Below are positions 36,976 through 46,826 of a stretch of 64,000 bases of DNA, in pieces (the first letter of the stretch is position 1; each line of letters opens with the position of its first letter). The translations under genes were made by a program, and so were the position numbers. Origin of the DNA: Paenibacillus sp. BIC5C1 (lineage in GTDB: Bacteria > Bacillota > Bacilli > Paenibacillales > Paenibacillaceae); NCBI RefSeq assembly GCF_032399705.1, contig NZ_CP135922.1, positions 3,162,001-3,226,000 on the forward strand, read 5' to 3'. Below the pieces are notes generated by a model. The model saw nothing but the letters and a program-made list of their open reading frames with translations. It made no database searches and was not told where the DNA came from.

Positions 36976-38378
36976 TTAAGGTATTGATTGTGGATGATGA
37001 TAAATTGGTGCGAAAAGGAATAAGCTCCGCAATGCCATGGAACGAGTTCGGCATGGAGGTTGTTGGAGAAGCAAGTAACGGGGCTAAGGCGCTGGATTTT
37101 CTGGAATCCAACTCGGTGGATCTGATGCTAACGGATCTTGCGATGCCTGTGATGTCAGGCATTGAACTGATGCGCTCTGCAAGGCAGCTATACCCGGAAC
37201 TTCATATTGTCGTGCTTACCCTTCATCAGGATTTTGATTATATCCAGGAAGCGCTTAGGCTGGGAGCGATCGACTATATAGCCAAAGTTCAGCTTGAGAA
37301 GGAACAATTCGAACATGTACTGAATCGAATACATACCCGGATTGGGGAGCTCACGAATACAAGACGAAAGATGCCGCAGCTAGGTGAAACCAACGTCCAT
37401 TATCGTAAAGTGTATGCACTTGTTTCACTGGACCGAAAATCCGGCCAGATCTGGCCTATCGGTCTCGAATCCGGTTCAGACGAGGTCCAATTTGAAGTGG
37501 AACGGAACAGCTGGATGTGGGCGGTACCTCAGGATGGAGAGGATCAGCTATTCGATAAATTGAAGGGATATTTGGATCAAATTCCTCAAGGTGCGCTACT
37601 GGTGTTGTCTGATGTACAGGAACGGACATGGTCGCAAATTCAAAACTGGATTATAAACTATACAGAAACGTCCTTGTTTTATGCGTATGAACCCCAAGAT
37701 CCAGTTATTTCCGTTTCCATGAATGAAGAAGATACAGCTCCAACAGAACCTCGGGATGAGGACTTGGATCGTATTAAACGAAGTTGGTTTTTATCTCCGT
37801 GGACGCATAACGATCATTATTATAACCAGCTTGTTGAAGAGTTTAGATCTCTAAGGTTGCAAAAAGGGCAGCTGATGGGATTACTGTACTCCCTGGTCAT
37901 GGAGTGGAACCATCTTTTCGCAGAGACTACGCTGGGCAGAATCTCCATGATCCATTCTTTTCAATCATGGTACGAGGTGGAACAGTGGATCAAGCTGACC
38001 TCTGAAAGTATTCGAAAGGCGGATGAACAGGTTTCTTATTCTCAGGAAATGATAGATGGGGTGAAAAAAGCCGTGATGATTATGCAGAATGATCTGGATC
38101 AGGCATTTACAGCTTCAGGGTTGTCCCAGCAACTCAACATTAGCCGCAGCTATTTCAGCCAATGCTTCAAGGACATCATGGGAAAAACCTTTAATGATTA
38201 TTCCCGATATATACGAATGGAGAAGTCGAAAGAGTATTTATTGAACACAAACAACACGATTTTCTGGATTGCAGAGCGGGTGGGTTATACGGATGAGAAA
38301 TACTTCAGCCGAATCTTTCGCGAACTGACAGGCGTGCTGCCAAGTGAATATCGACAATTAGGCAGAGGCGACAAATAG
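36972..38378 (+). CDS. YesN-type response regulator with AraC DNA-binding domain
   Basis: A 468-residue regulator. The receiver has Asp9-Asp10 with phospho-acceptor Asp55 in LMLTDLAMPVMSG, and Lys in YIAKVQL. A 200-residue linker of unknown structure precedes two AraC helix-turn-helix units at the C-terminus (LSQQLNISRSYFSQCFKDIMGKTF and IAERVGYTDEKYFSRIFRELTG). It overlaps the kinase gene by four bases. It would bind paired direct repeats and activate sugar genes nearby, possibly including the ABC operon at 40420. Confidence 0.94.
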   Translation: MIKVLIVDDDKLVRKGISSAMPWNEFGMEVVGEASNGAKALDFLESNSVDLMLTDLAMPVMSGIELMRSARQLYPELHIVVLTLHQDFDYIQEALRLGAIDYIAKVQLEKEQFEHVLNRIHTRIGELTNTRRKMPQLGETNVHYRKVYALVSLDRKSGQIWPIGLESGSDEVQFEVERNSWMWAVPQDGEDQLFDKLKGYLDQIPQGALLVLSDVQERTWSQIQNWIINYTETSLFYAYEPQDPVISVSMNEEDTAPTEPRDEDLDRIKRSWFLSPWTHNDHYYNQLVEEFRSLRLQKGQLMGLLYSLVMEWNHLFAETTLGRISMIHSFQSWYEVEQWIKLTSESIRKADEQVSYSQEMIDGVKKAVMIMQNDLDQAFTASGLSQQLNISRSYFSQCFKDIMGKTFNDYSRYIRMEKSKEYLLNTNNTIFWIAERVGYTDEKYFSRIFRELTGVLPSEYRQLGRGDK

Positions 38379-38427
38379 TATAATCTCAGCATAACCGACT
38401 GACAATCCGGTGAAAGAAGGTAAAGCA

Positions 38428-40086
38428 ATGATCAAGAAGATGGCTGTGTGTGGTGTTGTCGTCAGCTTGATTGCAGGTATCGTATTTTTTAATATTTCAT
38501 ACTTTCGGGAATCGCCAATTGGTCCAACGACAACCGCTCCTGACACAGCTGTCACCGAGCCATTCGGTAAATATAAACATCCCGTTTCCATCCGGTTGGG
38601 ATATGTGGTTGACCCCACAGGTACGGATCTCTCCGAAGGAGAAACATTAGAAAAGAATATGTGGAAAACGGTGATTAAGCAAAACCTCAACATTGACGTC
38701 GAGGTCATGTGGCAGGTATCCAAGGAGAATTTTGGACAGAAAATCGATCTGGCTATTGCCAGCAATGATTTGCCTGACGCAATGATCGTTAATCAAGTTC
38801 AGTTGAATGAGATGGTCAAAGCGGGAGAGATTGAAGATCTGACCAAGGCATATGCAAGCAGCGCTTCACCTGAGATGAAGAAAATCATCGACAGCACCAA
38901 TGGATTGGCTCTGGAACAAGTGACCTTTGAAGGGAAAATGATGGCTGTTCCGTCTGTGACGGCGGAGGACTTCAGTATGCTCTGGATCAGGCAGGACTGG
39001 CTGGATCGTCTTGGATTAGAACCACCGAAAACAGTGGACGAATTGGAAGCTGTTGCGAAAGCCTTTGTGGAGCAGGACCCGGATGGGAACGGAAAACGGG
39101 ATACGATCGGGCTTGCTTCAAGTACAAGTCTGTTTAACGATTTCAACAACAGCGCTTTTGCCTTTGATCTAACGCCGATCTTCGCGGCTTATGGAGCCTT
39201 CCCTGGATATTGGCTCGAAAAAGATGGAAAACCTGAATACGGTTCGATTCTACCAGAGACAAGGAACGCTTTGGTCAGGCTTCGTGATATGTATGCCACA
39301 GGTCTCCTTGATCCAGATCTGGGCATTCGCAAAGAGCCGGAGGAAACTGTCATTAGCGGACAGGCAGGGATGTTCTTTCAAGGTTTCTTTGCAGGATACT
39401 GGCCGCTTCCAAGCGCTTGGCTGAAAGATCCCAAGGCGAACTGGCAGGCTTACGCGCTCCCACTGGATGCAAACGGAGCATTTCGTGTGAAGGTGGATAA
39501 TCCCTCAAGTTCTTTCCTGGTGGTTCGCAAAGGGTATGCTCATCCCGAAGCGATCATCATGATAAACAATCTGTACCTCCGTGATGAGTTCAAGTATGGT
39601 ACCAGTTTTATGCTCAGTCGCAATTTCTTTGCCCCGGCAGATGAAGCACGATATGAATCCAAAGCCGTGCAGGAGATTCTGGCCGGAACCAAAACCCCAG
39701 CTGATTTTAAGGACAAGTCCGAATATAAGCTGCTGGAAAATACAGTTTCGACGATAAAACAAACTAAGCTAAAGCCTTATGATCAACTTGGCATTTCGTT
39801 TTGGGATCAGCACAACGAGAACTTTATGCGTGGTTATTCACTGCTCGTGGGTGGAAGAAATTTTTTTGATCCGAATATCCATAAAGTTCGAAGTCTTACC
39901 TACAAACGAACGCCAGCGGTGGAGAGATTATGGAGCAAATTATCCAAGCTGGAGCATGATACATTTTTGAAAATTATTTTAGGTGCTGCACCGATCGAGT
40001 CATTCGATCAATTTGTACAAGAGTGGAAAGAACAGGGAGGCGACCAAGTGACTGCTGAAGTGACTGCTTCCCAGAATCAACGCTGA
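38428..40086 (+). CDS. Extracellular solute-binding-like protein without lipobox, membrane-tethered
   Basis: A 552-residue relative of the LplA/YtcQ large sugar-binding proteins, also homologous to the lipoprotein at 40420. It has hydrophobic residues 5-21 but no lipobox Cys in the usual place, so an uncleaved N-terminal membrane anchor is likely. The C-terminal motif GAAPIESFDQFVQEWKEQGGDQV matches that of its neighbour. AGAAGGT supports ATG 38428; an upstream GTG at 38410 is less good. It follows yesN by 49 bp in one operon, separated by a terminator from the transporter genes. It may sense sugar for the kinase rather than feed the permeases. Confidence 0.85.
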   Translation: MIKKMAVCGVVVSLIAGIVFFNISYFRESPIGPTTTAPDTAVTEPFGKYKHPVSIRLGYVVDPTGTDLSEGETLEKNMWKTVIKQNLNIDVEVMWQVSKENFGQKIDLAIASNDLPDAMIVNQVQLNEMVKAGEIEDLTKAYASSASPEMKKIIDSTNGLALEQVTFEGKMMAVPSVTAEDFSMLWIRQDWLDRLGLEPPKTVDELEAVAKAFVEQDPDGNGKRDTIGLASSTSLFNDFNNSAFAFDLTPIFAAYGAFPGYWLEKDGKPEYGSILPETRNALVRLRDMYATGLLDPDLGIRKEPEETVISGQAGMFFQGFFAGYWPLPSAWLKDPKANWQAYALPLDANGAFRVKVDNPSSSFLVVRKGYAHPEAIIMINNLYLRDEFKYGTSFMLSRNFFAPADEARYESKAVQEILAGTKTPADFKDKSEYKLLENTVSTIKQTKLKPYDQLGISFWDQHNENFMRGYSLLVGGRNFFDPNIHKVRSLTYKRTPAVERLWSKLSKLEHDTFLKIILGAAPIESFDQFVQEWKEQGGDQVTAEVTASQNQR

Positions 40087-40142
40087 AATGCTAACATATC
40101 TGCGTGAATTCCCACGTTTTTTACTCCATTTGATTATTCATA

Positions 40143-40180
40143 GCCGGTAGACTCCTGATTGAGGAGTTTGCCGGTTTTTC
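40143..40180 (+). terminator. Terminator between the sensor operon and the ABC operon
   Basis: CCGGTAGACTCCT pairs with AGGAGTTTGCCGG across GATTG with one mismatch, and TTTTTC follows. The remaining 240 bp to 40419 hold the promoter and cre-like box listed separately, with no gene seen. Confidence 0.85.
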
Positions 40181-40358
40181 TTTGTGCGACACTAGCTTTG
40201 CTACCCTCACTTATTAACGAGGATAGACAAATGTAAGTCAGTAGGTGAGATGAATGTTCACAACCTCCAAGTTGCTCGTTGATTCGAGTGAAAACTGTAT
40301 ACATTTCTCTATCCAAACTAGCGTTTAATCCCTATCTCGATTAAGCTTCTCCAAGTTT

Positions 40359-40377
40359 TATAATGAAAGCGCAAACA
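40359..40377 (+). promoter_or_regulatory. TATAAT -10 box overlapped by cre-like box before ABC operon
   Basis: TATAAT lies at 40359-40364, and TGAAAGCGCAAACA at 40364-40377 fits the relaxed CcpA consensus TGNAARCGNWWWCA. The -35 side is poor, so an activator such as the YesN-like protein may be needed. Overlap of cre and -10 implies direct glucose repression. Confidence 0.65.
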
Positions 40378-40419
40378 ACATGATAGAGAAATAATCAGAA
40401 CGAAGGGGAGTTGAATTTG

Positions 40420-42156
40420 ATGAGAAATAATTGGTCAATAAAAAGCAAAATGTTGACGAAACGACTGGCAGTGCTGTCCATGTCCGCATTGATGGTTTCC
40501 GTCCTTGCAGCCTGTGGGGGATCCTCCAATCCGCCGACTGCTGAGGATGCAGGTCAATATGAGGTAACACCTGGAGATCCATTCAGTGCTTATAAAGACG
40601 AAGTGACGGTAACGATGGGGCGTGTTACGACGGCGAATCCGAAATTGCCGGCTGGAGATACATATGAGAACAATGCGTATACCCGTCTGGTTAAAGAATC
40701 GTTTAATGCACAAATTAAGGACCAATTTGAGGCTAATGGTGAAGATTACAGTCGTCAGGTCTCTCTTGCAATCGCTTCCGGGGAATTGCCCGATATGATG
40801 CGCGTCGATTCCAAGGATGAACTTAAAGAATTGGTTGATAATGATCTGATTGAAGATCTGACGGAAGTATACAAACAATATGCCACCGATAATATCAAGC
40901 AGATTTACGACTCTTACGATGGCCGTGCACTTGACAATGCCACGATTGATGGCCGATTGATGGGCCTTCCAGCGACCTCTCTGGACTCCGCACCAACTAT
41001 GGTTTGGGTTCGTCAGGATTGGTTGGATGTGCTGGGAATAAAACTTGATGCTGACGGAGACGGTGCCATCAAGCTGGAAGATGTAGAGAAAACAGCAGAA
41101 GAGTTCCTGAAAAAAGATCCTGGGCAAACTGGGAAACCGGTGGGCATTCCTTTTGTGAACACCTTGAATACAACGGACTATAACGGTTCTGCATATACCA
41201 TGCTGGGTGTTGCTTCAACCGAAGGCGCGTATCCTCAATATTGGATGAAGGGTGAAGACGGCAGCATCGTTTATGGTTCGACTACAGAGGAAACCAAGCA
41301 GATGTTGGGCGTTATGGCCGACTGGTTCAAGAGAGGTATCATTGACCCGCAATTTGGAACCCGTACATTTGACGATATTACTGCACTTTATACCAATGGT
41401 CAGAGCGGAATTGCTTTTGGACCGTGGCACATTCCAGACTGGGGACTGAGCAGTGTCAAGCAGATGGATAAACATGCGAAATTCACGGCTTACACGCTGG
41501 AGGATGCAGACGGTAAGGTAAACGTGGCACACGCCAATCCATCCGGTCAGTTTATCGTTGTGAGAAAAGGTTATGAACATCCGGAACTCGCGATTAAAAT
41601 TATTAATCTATTCTACGATAAATTGGCAAATGACAAAGATGTCGCAACTACCATGCCAGAGGCAGCCAAGTATTTGGAAAGCGGCGTAGACGGTTCAACC
41701 AGACCTTTTAATATTGAAGTCAACTCGGCAACATCCCTGTTGGATGATTACTCCGACGTTGTTCGAGGAATTAAAGGTGAGATCGGTTTGGATCAGGTCC
41801 GTACAACGGAATCGAAGAACAATATTGGCAGTATCCAAACATACTTGAAAGACCAGGATACGGATGATTTAACAGCTTGGTCGAAATATCACTCACGTAT
41901 GAACGGAGTGGGGCTGATCGATAAGTTGACACAGGAAGGTAAATTCAACTGGATGACGCCAGCGTTCTCTGGAACTACACCAAGCATGAAACAGACGTGG
42001 GCTAACCTGACCAAAATGGAACAGGAATCTTTCATCAAAATCATAACGGGTGCGGAACCGCTGGATTACTTCGAAACATTCGTCAGCAATTGGAAGAAAC
42101 AAGGCGGAGACCAAGTGATCCAGGAGATCGAAGCCGAGACTACATCCCAAAAATAA
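40420..42156 (+). CDS. Sugar ABC transporter substrate-binding lipoprotein, LplA/YtcQ type
   Basis: A 578-residue lipoprotein with signal peptide and lipobox LAAC (Cys near 32), followed by a Ser/Asn linker. It belongs to the large binding-protein family of YtcQ/LplA, with GAEPLDYFETFVSNWKKQGGDQV at the C-terminus. A segment DADGDGAIKLEDVEK resembles an EF-hand calcium loop. AAGGGGAG is 9 nt before ATG 40420; a TTG at 40411 is in frame. It is first in the operon with the two permeases and the GH13 enzyme and is homologous to the lipobox-less protein upstream. Confidence 0.94.
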   Translation: MRNNWSIKSKMLTKRLAVLSMSALMVSVLAACGGSSNPPTAEDAGQYEVTPGDPFSAYKDEVTVTMGRVTTANPKLPAGDTYENNAYTRLVKESFNAQIKDQFEANGEDYSRQVSLAIASGELPDMMRVDSKDELKELVDNDLIEDLTEVYKQYATDNIKQIYDSYDGRALDNATIDGRLMGLPATSLDSAPTMVWVRQDWLDVLGIKLDADGDGAIKLEDVEKTAEEFLKKDPGQTGKPVGIPFVNTLNTTDYNGSAYTMLGVASTEGAYPQYWMKGEDGSIVYGSTTEETKQMLGVMADWFKRGIIDPQFGTRTFDDITALYTNGQSGIAFGPWHIPDWGLSSVKQMDKHAKFTAYTLEDADGKVNVAHANPSGQFIVVRKGYEHPELAIKIINLFYDKLANDKDVATTMPEAAKYLESGVDGSTRPFNIEVNSATSLLDDYSDVVRGIKGEIGLDQVRTTESKNNIGSIQTYLKDQDTDDLTAWSKYHSRMNGVGLIDKLTQEGKFNWMTPAFSGTTPSMKQTWANLTKMEQESFIKIITGAEPLDYFETFVSNWKKQGGDQVIQEIEAETTSQK

Positions 42157-42217
42157 TTAAGCTAACACTGCTGATGGGCTGCGCTAAGCAGCCTTTCTTC
42201 AGGAAAGGGGTTCATCC

Positions 42218-43132
42218 ATGAAGCAGGAAAAATATAAAGCAAGAAACCGCTTGGGCACGGGTGCCATGTATCATATGATGATGCTGCCTGGCATTTTATT
42301 TTTGCTGGTATTCAGCTACATTCCAATGGTTGGTGTCATTACGGCATTTCAGGATTACGTACCAGCCAAAGGTATGTTTGGCTCCGAGTTTGTTGGACTC
42401 AAGCATTTTATTTATATGTTCAAGCTGCCGGACATCGGGCAAGTAATCAGTAATACGTTGGTGATTGCCATCGCCAAGATTCTACTCGGCACACTGATGG
42501 CCATCATTTTTTCCATTTTATTAAACGAAATCCGCTTTAAATTTGTTAAAAAATCCGTGCAGACCATTGTATATCTGCCTCACTTTTTGTCTTGGGTTGT
42601 TCTGGCCTCCGTGGTTGTTAACATGTTCAGCCTGGATGGAAGTGTAAACCAGATTTTAGCCTTTTTCGGCTTGGAAAATATTAATTTTCTCGGAAGCAAC
42701 ACCTGGTTCCAGCCGCTGATTATCGGGACGGACGTATGGAAGGAATTCGGTTATAGCTCCATCGTTTATTTGGCTGCAATTACCTCGATTGATCCCGGCC
42801 TATATGAAGCGTCAGGTATAGATGGAGCGAGCTGGTGGAGAAAAGTATGGCATATTACGTTGCCGGGCATGCTGCCTATTATTCTGCTCATGGGGGTTAT
42901 GAGTCTGACCAATATTTTGAGTGCAGGCTTCGATCAAATCTACAATCTGTATAACCCGGTTGTCTATGAGTCGGGCGATATTCTGGATACCTATGTATAC
43001 CGGATTGGTCTCGTTGGCAGACAGTATAGTTTCGGTACGGCTGTTGGGTTGTTCAAATCAGTGATTGGTATTGTTCTATTATTGTCCGCCAATGAATTGG
43101 CCAAAAAATACACCGACAGAAAGATATTCTAA
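42218..43132 (+). CDS. Sugar ABC transporter permease, LplB type
   Basis: A 304-residue six-helix permease. The EAA loop is LYEASGIDGASWWRKVWHITLPGM. The motif VVYESGDILDTYVYRIGL near the C-terminus is characteristic of the LplB/YtcP permease pairs that serve oligosaccharide or polysaccharide uptake. AAAGGGG is upstream of ATG. It sits 61 bp behind the binding protein and 13 bp before its partner permease. Confidence 0.94.
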   Translation: MKQEKYKARNRLGTGAMYHMMMLPGILFLLVFSYIPMVGVITAFQDYVPAKGMFGSEFVGLKHFIYMFKLPDIGQVISNTLVIAIAKILLGTLMAIIFSILLNEIRFKFVKKSVQTIVYLPHFLSWVVLASVVVNMFSLDGSVNQILAFFGLENINFLGSNTWFQPLIIGTDVWKEFGYSSIVYLAAITSIDPGLYEASGIDGASWWRKVWHITLPGMLPIILLMGVMSLTNILSAGFDQIYNLYNPVVYESGDILDTYVYRIGLVGRQYSFGTAVGLFKSVIGIVLLLSANELAKKYTDRKIF

Positions 43133-43145
43133 GGAGGCGAAACTT

Positions 43146-44039
43146 GTGTCTTATTCCGCAAGCCTGAAAGACCGAATGGGCCGGTTTGTCATCTACGCCA
43201 TCGTTATATTGCTGGCTTTGATCTGCCTCCTTCCATTATGGAATATCGTTGCGATTTCATTCAGCAGCAGTGAGGCCGTATCGGCCAATGCCGTAGGTCT
43301 GTTACCCGTTAAGTTTACAACAGCCGCTTATTCGAAAATTATTGATGATGCGCAGTTCTGGCGCTCCTTTGGCATTTCCGTTCTACGTGTGGCTCTGTCC
43401 CTTGTGCTCAACATGATTCTTATTGTTTTGATGGCTTATCCGCTGTCCAAATCAAAAAGGGAGTTTAAGGGCAGAAATATTTATATGAATATCATGATTT
43501 TTGCCATGCTGTTCAGTGGGGGCATGATCCCCAGCTATCTGTTGATCAAAAACCTGGATATGCTCAATACGATTTGGTCGCTTGTACTGCCAGGTGCTGT
43601 TCCAATATTCAGTGTCATTCTTGTGATGAACTTCTTCGCCGCAGTGCCAAAAGCGCTTGAAGAAGCGGCATTCATCGACGGGGCAAATGCATTGCAGGTC
43701 TTGTTCAAAGTGTATGTGCCCGTGTCTATTCCTGCGCTGGCGACCGTATCCCTGTTCAGTATTGTGGGCACGTGGAATGATTTCTTCAGTGGTTTGATCT
43801 ATATGACCAAAGTTAGCAATTATCCGCTTATGACCTATATTCAGTCGCTTAATGTGAATATTGCGGAGCTTCTTCAATCTGGCACAAACTCTGCTCAGCT
43901 CAGCAATCTGACTGAGATTTCGAACAAAAATCTGAATGCAGCCAAAATCGTAGTAGCTGTCATTCCGCTGCTGCTAATTTACCCGCTGCTGCAAAAATAC
44001 TTTGTGACCGGAATTGTTGTGGGGTCGGTAAAAGAATAA
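43146..44039 (+). CDS. Sugar ABC transporter permease, YtcP type
   Basis: A 297-residue permease with six helices and EAA loop LEEAAFIDGANALQVLFKVYVPVSIP. GTG 43146 has AAGGAGG 9 nt upstream; a longer in-frame reading from 43065 would overlap the LplB-type gene and lacks a ribosome site. With the LplB partner it makes the channel. The operon has no ATPase gene, so a shared MsmX-like ATPase is expected. The GH13 gene follows 59 bp downstream. Confidence 0.94.
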   Translation: MSYSASLKDRMGRFVIYAIVILLALICLLPLWNIVAISFSSSEAVSANAVGLLPVKFTTAAYSKIIDDAQFWRSFGISVLRVALSLVLNMILIVLMAYPLSKSKREFKGRNIYMNIMIFAMLFSGGMIPSYLLIKNLDMLNTIWSLVLPGAVPIFSVILVMNFFAAVPKALEEAAFIDGANALQVLFKVYVPVSIPALATVSLFSIVGTWNDFFSGLIYMTKVSNYPLMTYIQSLNVNIAELLQSGTNSAQLSNLTEISNKNLNAAKIVVAVIPLLLIYPLLQKYFVTGIVVGSVKE

Positions 44040-44098
44040 TCGTGAATGGAACGGAGTCCGGATGAGCAGAATCTGGTTTAAGAGAAAGGTGGTGCGTT

Positions 44099-45721
44099 AT
44101 GGGAAATCAAAAATGGTGGAAAGAAGTTGTCGTATATCAAATTTATCCCCGCAGCTTTCAAGATAGCAATGGTGATGGCATCGGCGATCTGAAAGGTATT
44201 TTATCCCGACTCGATTATTTGAAGAATCTTGGCATCGGTGCGATCTGGCTGTCACCAGTGTGCAAGTCCCCGCAAGATGACAACGGGTATGACATTTCGG
44301 ATTACCAGGATATCGATCCGATGTTTGGTTCGCTTGAAGATATGGAATTGCTGATTCAGGAGGCAGGCAAGCGGGACATCCGAATTATTATGGATCTGGT
44401 GCTTAACCACTCTTCAGACGAACACCCCTGGTTCAAGGAAGCCCGGAAAAGCAAGGATAATCCGTACCACGATTATTACGTGTGGAGAGATGGTGTGGAA
44501 GGAACACCTCCCAACGATTTAGGTTCAACATTTGGTGGATCTGCCTGGGAATGGGTTCCCGAGTTGGGACAGTATTACCTGCATCTTTTCTCTGTTAAAC
44601 AACCGGATCTGAACTGGGAGAACCCCAAGGTACGGCAGGAAATATACGATATGATTCAATGGTGGATGGATAAAGGCGTAGGTGGTTTCCGTCTTGATGT
44701 TATCGATCTGATTGGCAAGCAGCCTGACCTCAAAATTACAGGCAATGGGCCAAATCTGCACCAATATATGCGTGAACTCAGTAAAGAGACATTCCAAAAG
44801 GGTGACCTGCTAACTGTCGGAGAAACCTGGGGGGCAACGCCTGAGAGTGCCAAGCTTTATAGCAACCCTGACGGCAGTGAACTATCCATGGTCTTCCAAT
44901 TTGAACATATTAGTCTGGATGAGCAGGAGGGAAAAGGAAAGTGGGATCTCCAGCCGCTGGGTCTGCTTCAATTAAAGAAAGTGTTGTCCAAATGGCAGAC
45001 TGAGCTAAAGGGCGAAGCCTGGAACAGCTTGTTCTGGAATAACCATGACCTTCCGCGGATCGTGTCTCGTTGGGGAAATGACGGGGAATATCGTGTACAG
45101 TCTGCCAAAATGCTGGCGACTCTTCTTCATGGCATGCAAGGTACGCCATATGTGTATCAGGGTGAAGAGTTAGGTATGACGAATGTACGTTACCCTATTG
45201 AAGAATACCGTGATATTGAGCTGCTGAATCTGTATAAGGAACGGGTCGAGAATGGGTATCCTGAGGAAGAAGTGATGGAATCCATTTATGCAAAGGGCCG
45301 TGATAACGCACGTACGCCGATGCAGTGGGACGCTTCCGAAAATGCGGGTTTTACCGAAGGCAAACCATGGATTTTGGTAAATCCGAATTACACGGAGATT
45401 AATGCGGAAGAATCTATACATGATCCGGATTCCATTTACCATTACTATAAAACACTGATTCAGCTGCGAAAAGAGCATGAAGTGATCATTTATGGGGATT
45501 ATGAACTGTTGTATCCGGAAGACCCCAACCTTTTCGCTTACACACGGACACTTGGTGATACCAAACTGCTAGTCCTGTGCAACTTCTATGGCAAAGTTGT
45601 TCCATTCCAGCTTCCAAGCGAATTTGCAGGGGATAAACGTTTATTAATTAGTAACTATTCGGACGTTGTTTCAGAGAACGCACTTCGTCCTTATGAAGCA
45701 AGAATGTATCTGCTTGTGTAG
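44099..45721 (+). CDS. GH13 alpha-glucosidase (oligo-1,6-glucosidase/DexB-like)
   Basis: A 540-residue cytoplasmic enzyme of the GH13 oligo-1,6-glucosidase subfamily. It starts WWKEVVVYQIYPRSFQD, and the catalytic residues are nucleophile Asp200 in GGFRLDVIDL, acid/base Glu242 in TVGETWG and transition-state Asp317 in NNHDLPR. NHDLPR, rather than the NHDQPR of Bacillus oligo-1,6-glucosidase, is as in DexB glucan-1,6-alpha-glucosidase. It should release glucose from the ends of imported isomalto- or mixed-linkage alpha-oligosaccharides. It is the last gene of the ABC operon and ends at a strong terminator. Confidence 0.94.
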   Translation: MGNQKWWKEVVVYQIYPRSFQDSNGDGIGDLKGILSRLDYLKNLGIGAIWLSPVCKSPQDDNGYDISDYQDIDPMFGSLEDMELLIQEAGKRDIRIIMDLVLNHSSDEHPWFKEARKSKDNPYHDYYVWRDGVEGTPPNDLGSTFGGSAWEWVPELGQYYLHLFSVKQPDLNWENPKVRQEIYDMIQWWMDKGVGGFRLDVIDLIGKQPDLKITGNGPNLHQYMRELSKETFQKGDLLTVGETWGATPESAKLYSNPDGSELSMVFQFEHISLDEQEGKGKWDLQPLGLLQLKKVLSKWQTELKGEAWNSLFWNNHDLPRIVSRWGNDGEYRVQSAKMLATLLHGMQGTPYVYQGEELGMTNVRYPIEEYRDIELLNLYKERVENGYPEEEVMESIYAKGRDNARTPMQWDASENAGFTEGKPWILVNPNYTEINAEESIHDPDSIYHYYKTLIQLRKEHEVIIYGDYELLYPEDPNLFAYTRTLGDTKLLVLCNFYGKVVPFQLPSEFAGDKRLLISNYSDVVSENALRPYEARMYLLV

Positions 45722-45726
45722 TTCGA

Positions 45727-45766
45727 AAGAGGGTTGAAGGCGAATAGCCTTCAACCCTCTTTTTTG
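45727..45766. terminator. Strong bidirectional terminator
   Basis: AAGAGGGTTGAAGGC and GCCTTCAACCCTCTT form a perfect 15-bp stem with a 5-nt loop, with T tracts on both strands. It serves the convergent GH13 and LysR genes. Confidence 0.95.
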
Positions 45767-46644
45767 ACGAAAAGAAGCTTTTGCAAGAAAACATCAAGCG
45801 CCATGGAATGTGAATATTCGTTGAGGCGAATGATGGAGAAATTGCGCTCCAGATGCAGCTGTCTGATTCGCAGTTCTTCGACTTCCCCGGTGGCCAGCTC
45901 CTTATGAACAATCCATCTGGATACCATTGCAATACCGAGTCCCGCAGCAACCGCTTCCTTCACACCCTGACTGCTGGTGAAGACATAGGAGCGTTTGGGA
46001 CGGATCGCAGTCTGTTCCATAAAATGATCGCTAAACGCGCGTGTTCCCGAACCCAACTCACGAAGAACCCAGACCTGATCCTGAAGCATATTCTGCTCTA
46101 CCACTACCGAACCGGAGAGAGGATGGCCGGAAGGAGCTACTACGATCATCTCATCCTTCATGTAAGGGATAACGTCAAGGTCTGACGAGGCTTGTGCCTC
46201 ACCCTCCACAAATCCGATATCCAGTTGGTTTCCCCTAACCGCAGACAGAATCTCCTGGGTATTGCCAATCGTAACCTGAATGTTGACCTGCGGATACTGC
46301 GCTGCGAATTCTGCCAGCTTCTTAGGCAAAATATATTCACCGATGGTGAAGCTGGCCCCGATCTGAATGCTTCCGGTCACCTCATCCCGCAGCATTTGAA
46401 TCTCCTGGCGCGCTTCATCGTAGCGGGCCTGAATGACTTTGGCATGTTTGTAGAGGATTGCCCCCGCTTCAGTCAGGGACACATGCTTTGGCGAACGATG
46501 CAGCAGCTTGGCTCCTAGCTCATTTTCCAGATTTTTGATGTGCAGGCTCACCCCGGGTTGGGACAGGTTCAGCAGTTCTGCGGCCTTGGAGAAATGGCTT
46601 TGTTCCGCAACGGTAACGAAGACTTTTAATGCATCAGTTATCAT
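45751..46644 (-). CDS. LysR-family transcriptional regulator, CysL/YwfK-like
   Basis: A 297-residue regulator with N-terminal winged helix (3-60: FVTVAEQSHFSKAAELLNLSQPGVSLHIKNLE) and a LysR substrate-binding domain. Adjacency to a divergent YeiH-like transporter is a known pattern for CysL/CbbR-like proteins that govern sulfur or related metabolism in Firmicutes. It reads toward the terminator shared with the GH13 gene. The effector is unknown. Confidence 0.92.
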   Translation of the reverse strand: MITDALKVFVTVAEQSHFSKAAELLNLSQPGVSLHIKNLENELGAKLLHRSPKHVSLTEAGAILYKHAKVIQARYDEARQEIQMLRDEVTGSIQIGASFTIGEYILPKKLAEFAAQYPQVNIQVTIGNTQEILSAVRGNQLDIGFVEGEAQASSDLDVIPYMKDEMIVVAPSGHPLSGSVVVEQNMLQDQVWVLRELGSGTRAFSDHFMEQTAIRPKRSYVFTSSQGVKEAVAAGLGIAMVSRWIVHKELATGEVEELRIRQLHLERNFSIIRLNEYSHSMALDVFLQKLLFVKKEG

Positions 46645-46794
46645 TAGAATTCCTCATTTAAATAATGTGTTTTTATAGTTATAAGCCTATTGAGCTCATT
46701 TTAGCACAAGATACCTAATTAATCATAAGTTTTTGTAATGGTTAAAATCGCAGATTCATATTTCACTTCCTTCCTGTCTGCTTCTATAGTAAGG

Positions 46795-46820
46795 ATATAC
46801 TTTATCCGATAAGGAAGTGT
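46795..46820. promoter_or_regulatory. Candidate operator for LysR upstream of yeiH-like gene
   Basis: TTATC-C-GATAA (46802-46812) is an 11-bp palindrome immediately before the ribosome site of the transporter gene. LysR sites are usually longer T-N11-A boxes, so this assignment is weak; it might bind another regulator. Confidence 0.35.
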
Positions 46821-46826
46821 AGAGCT

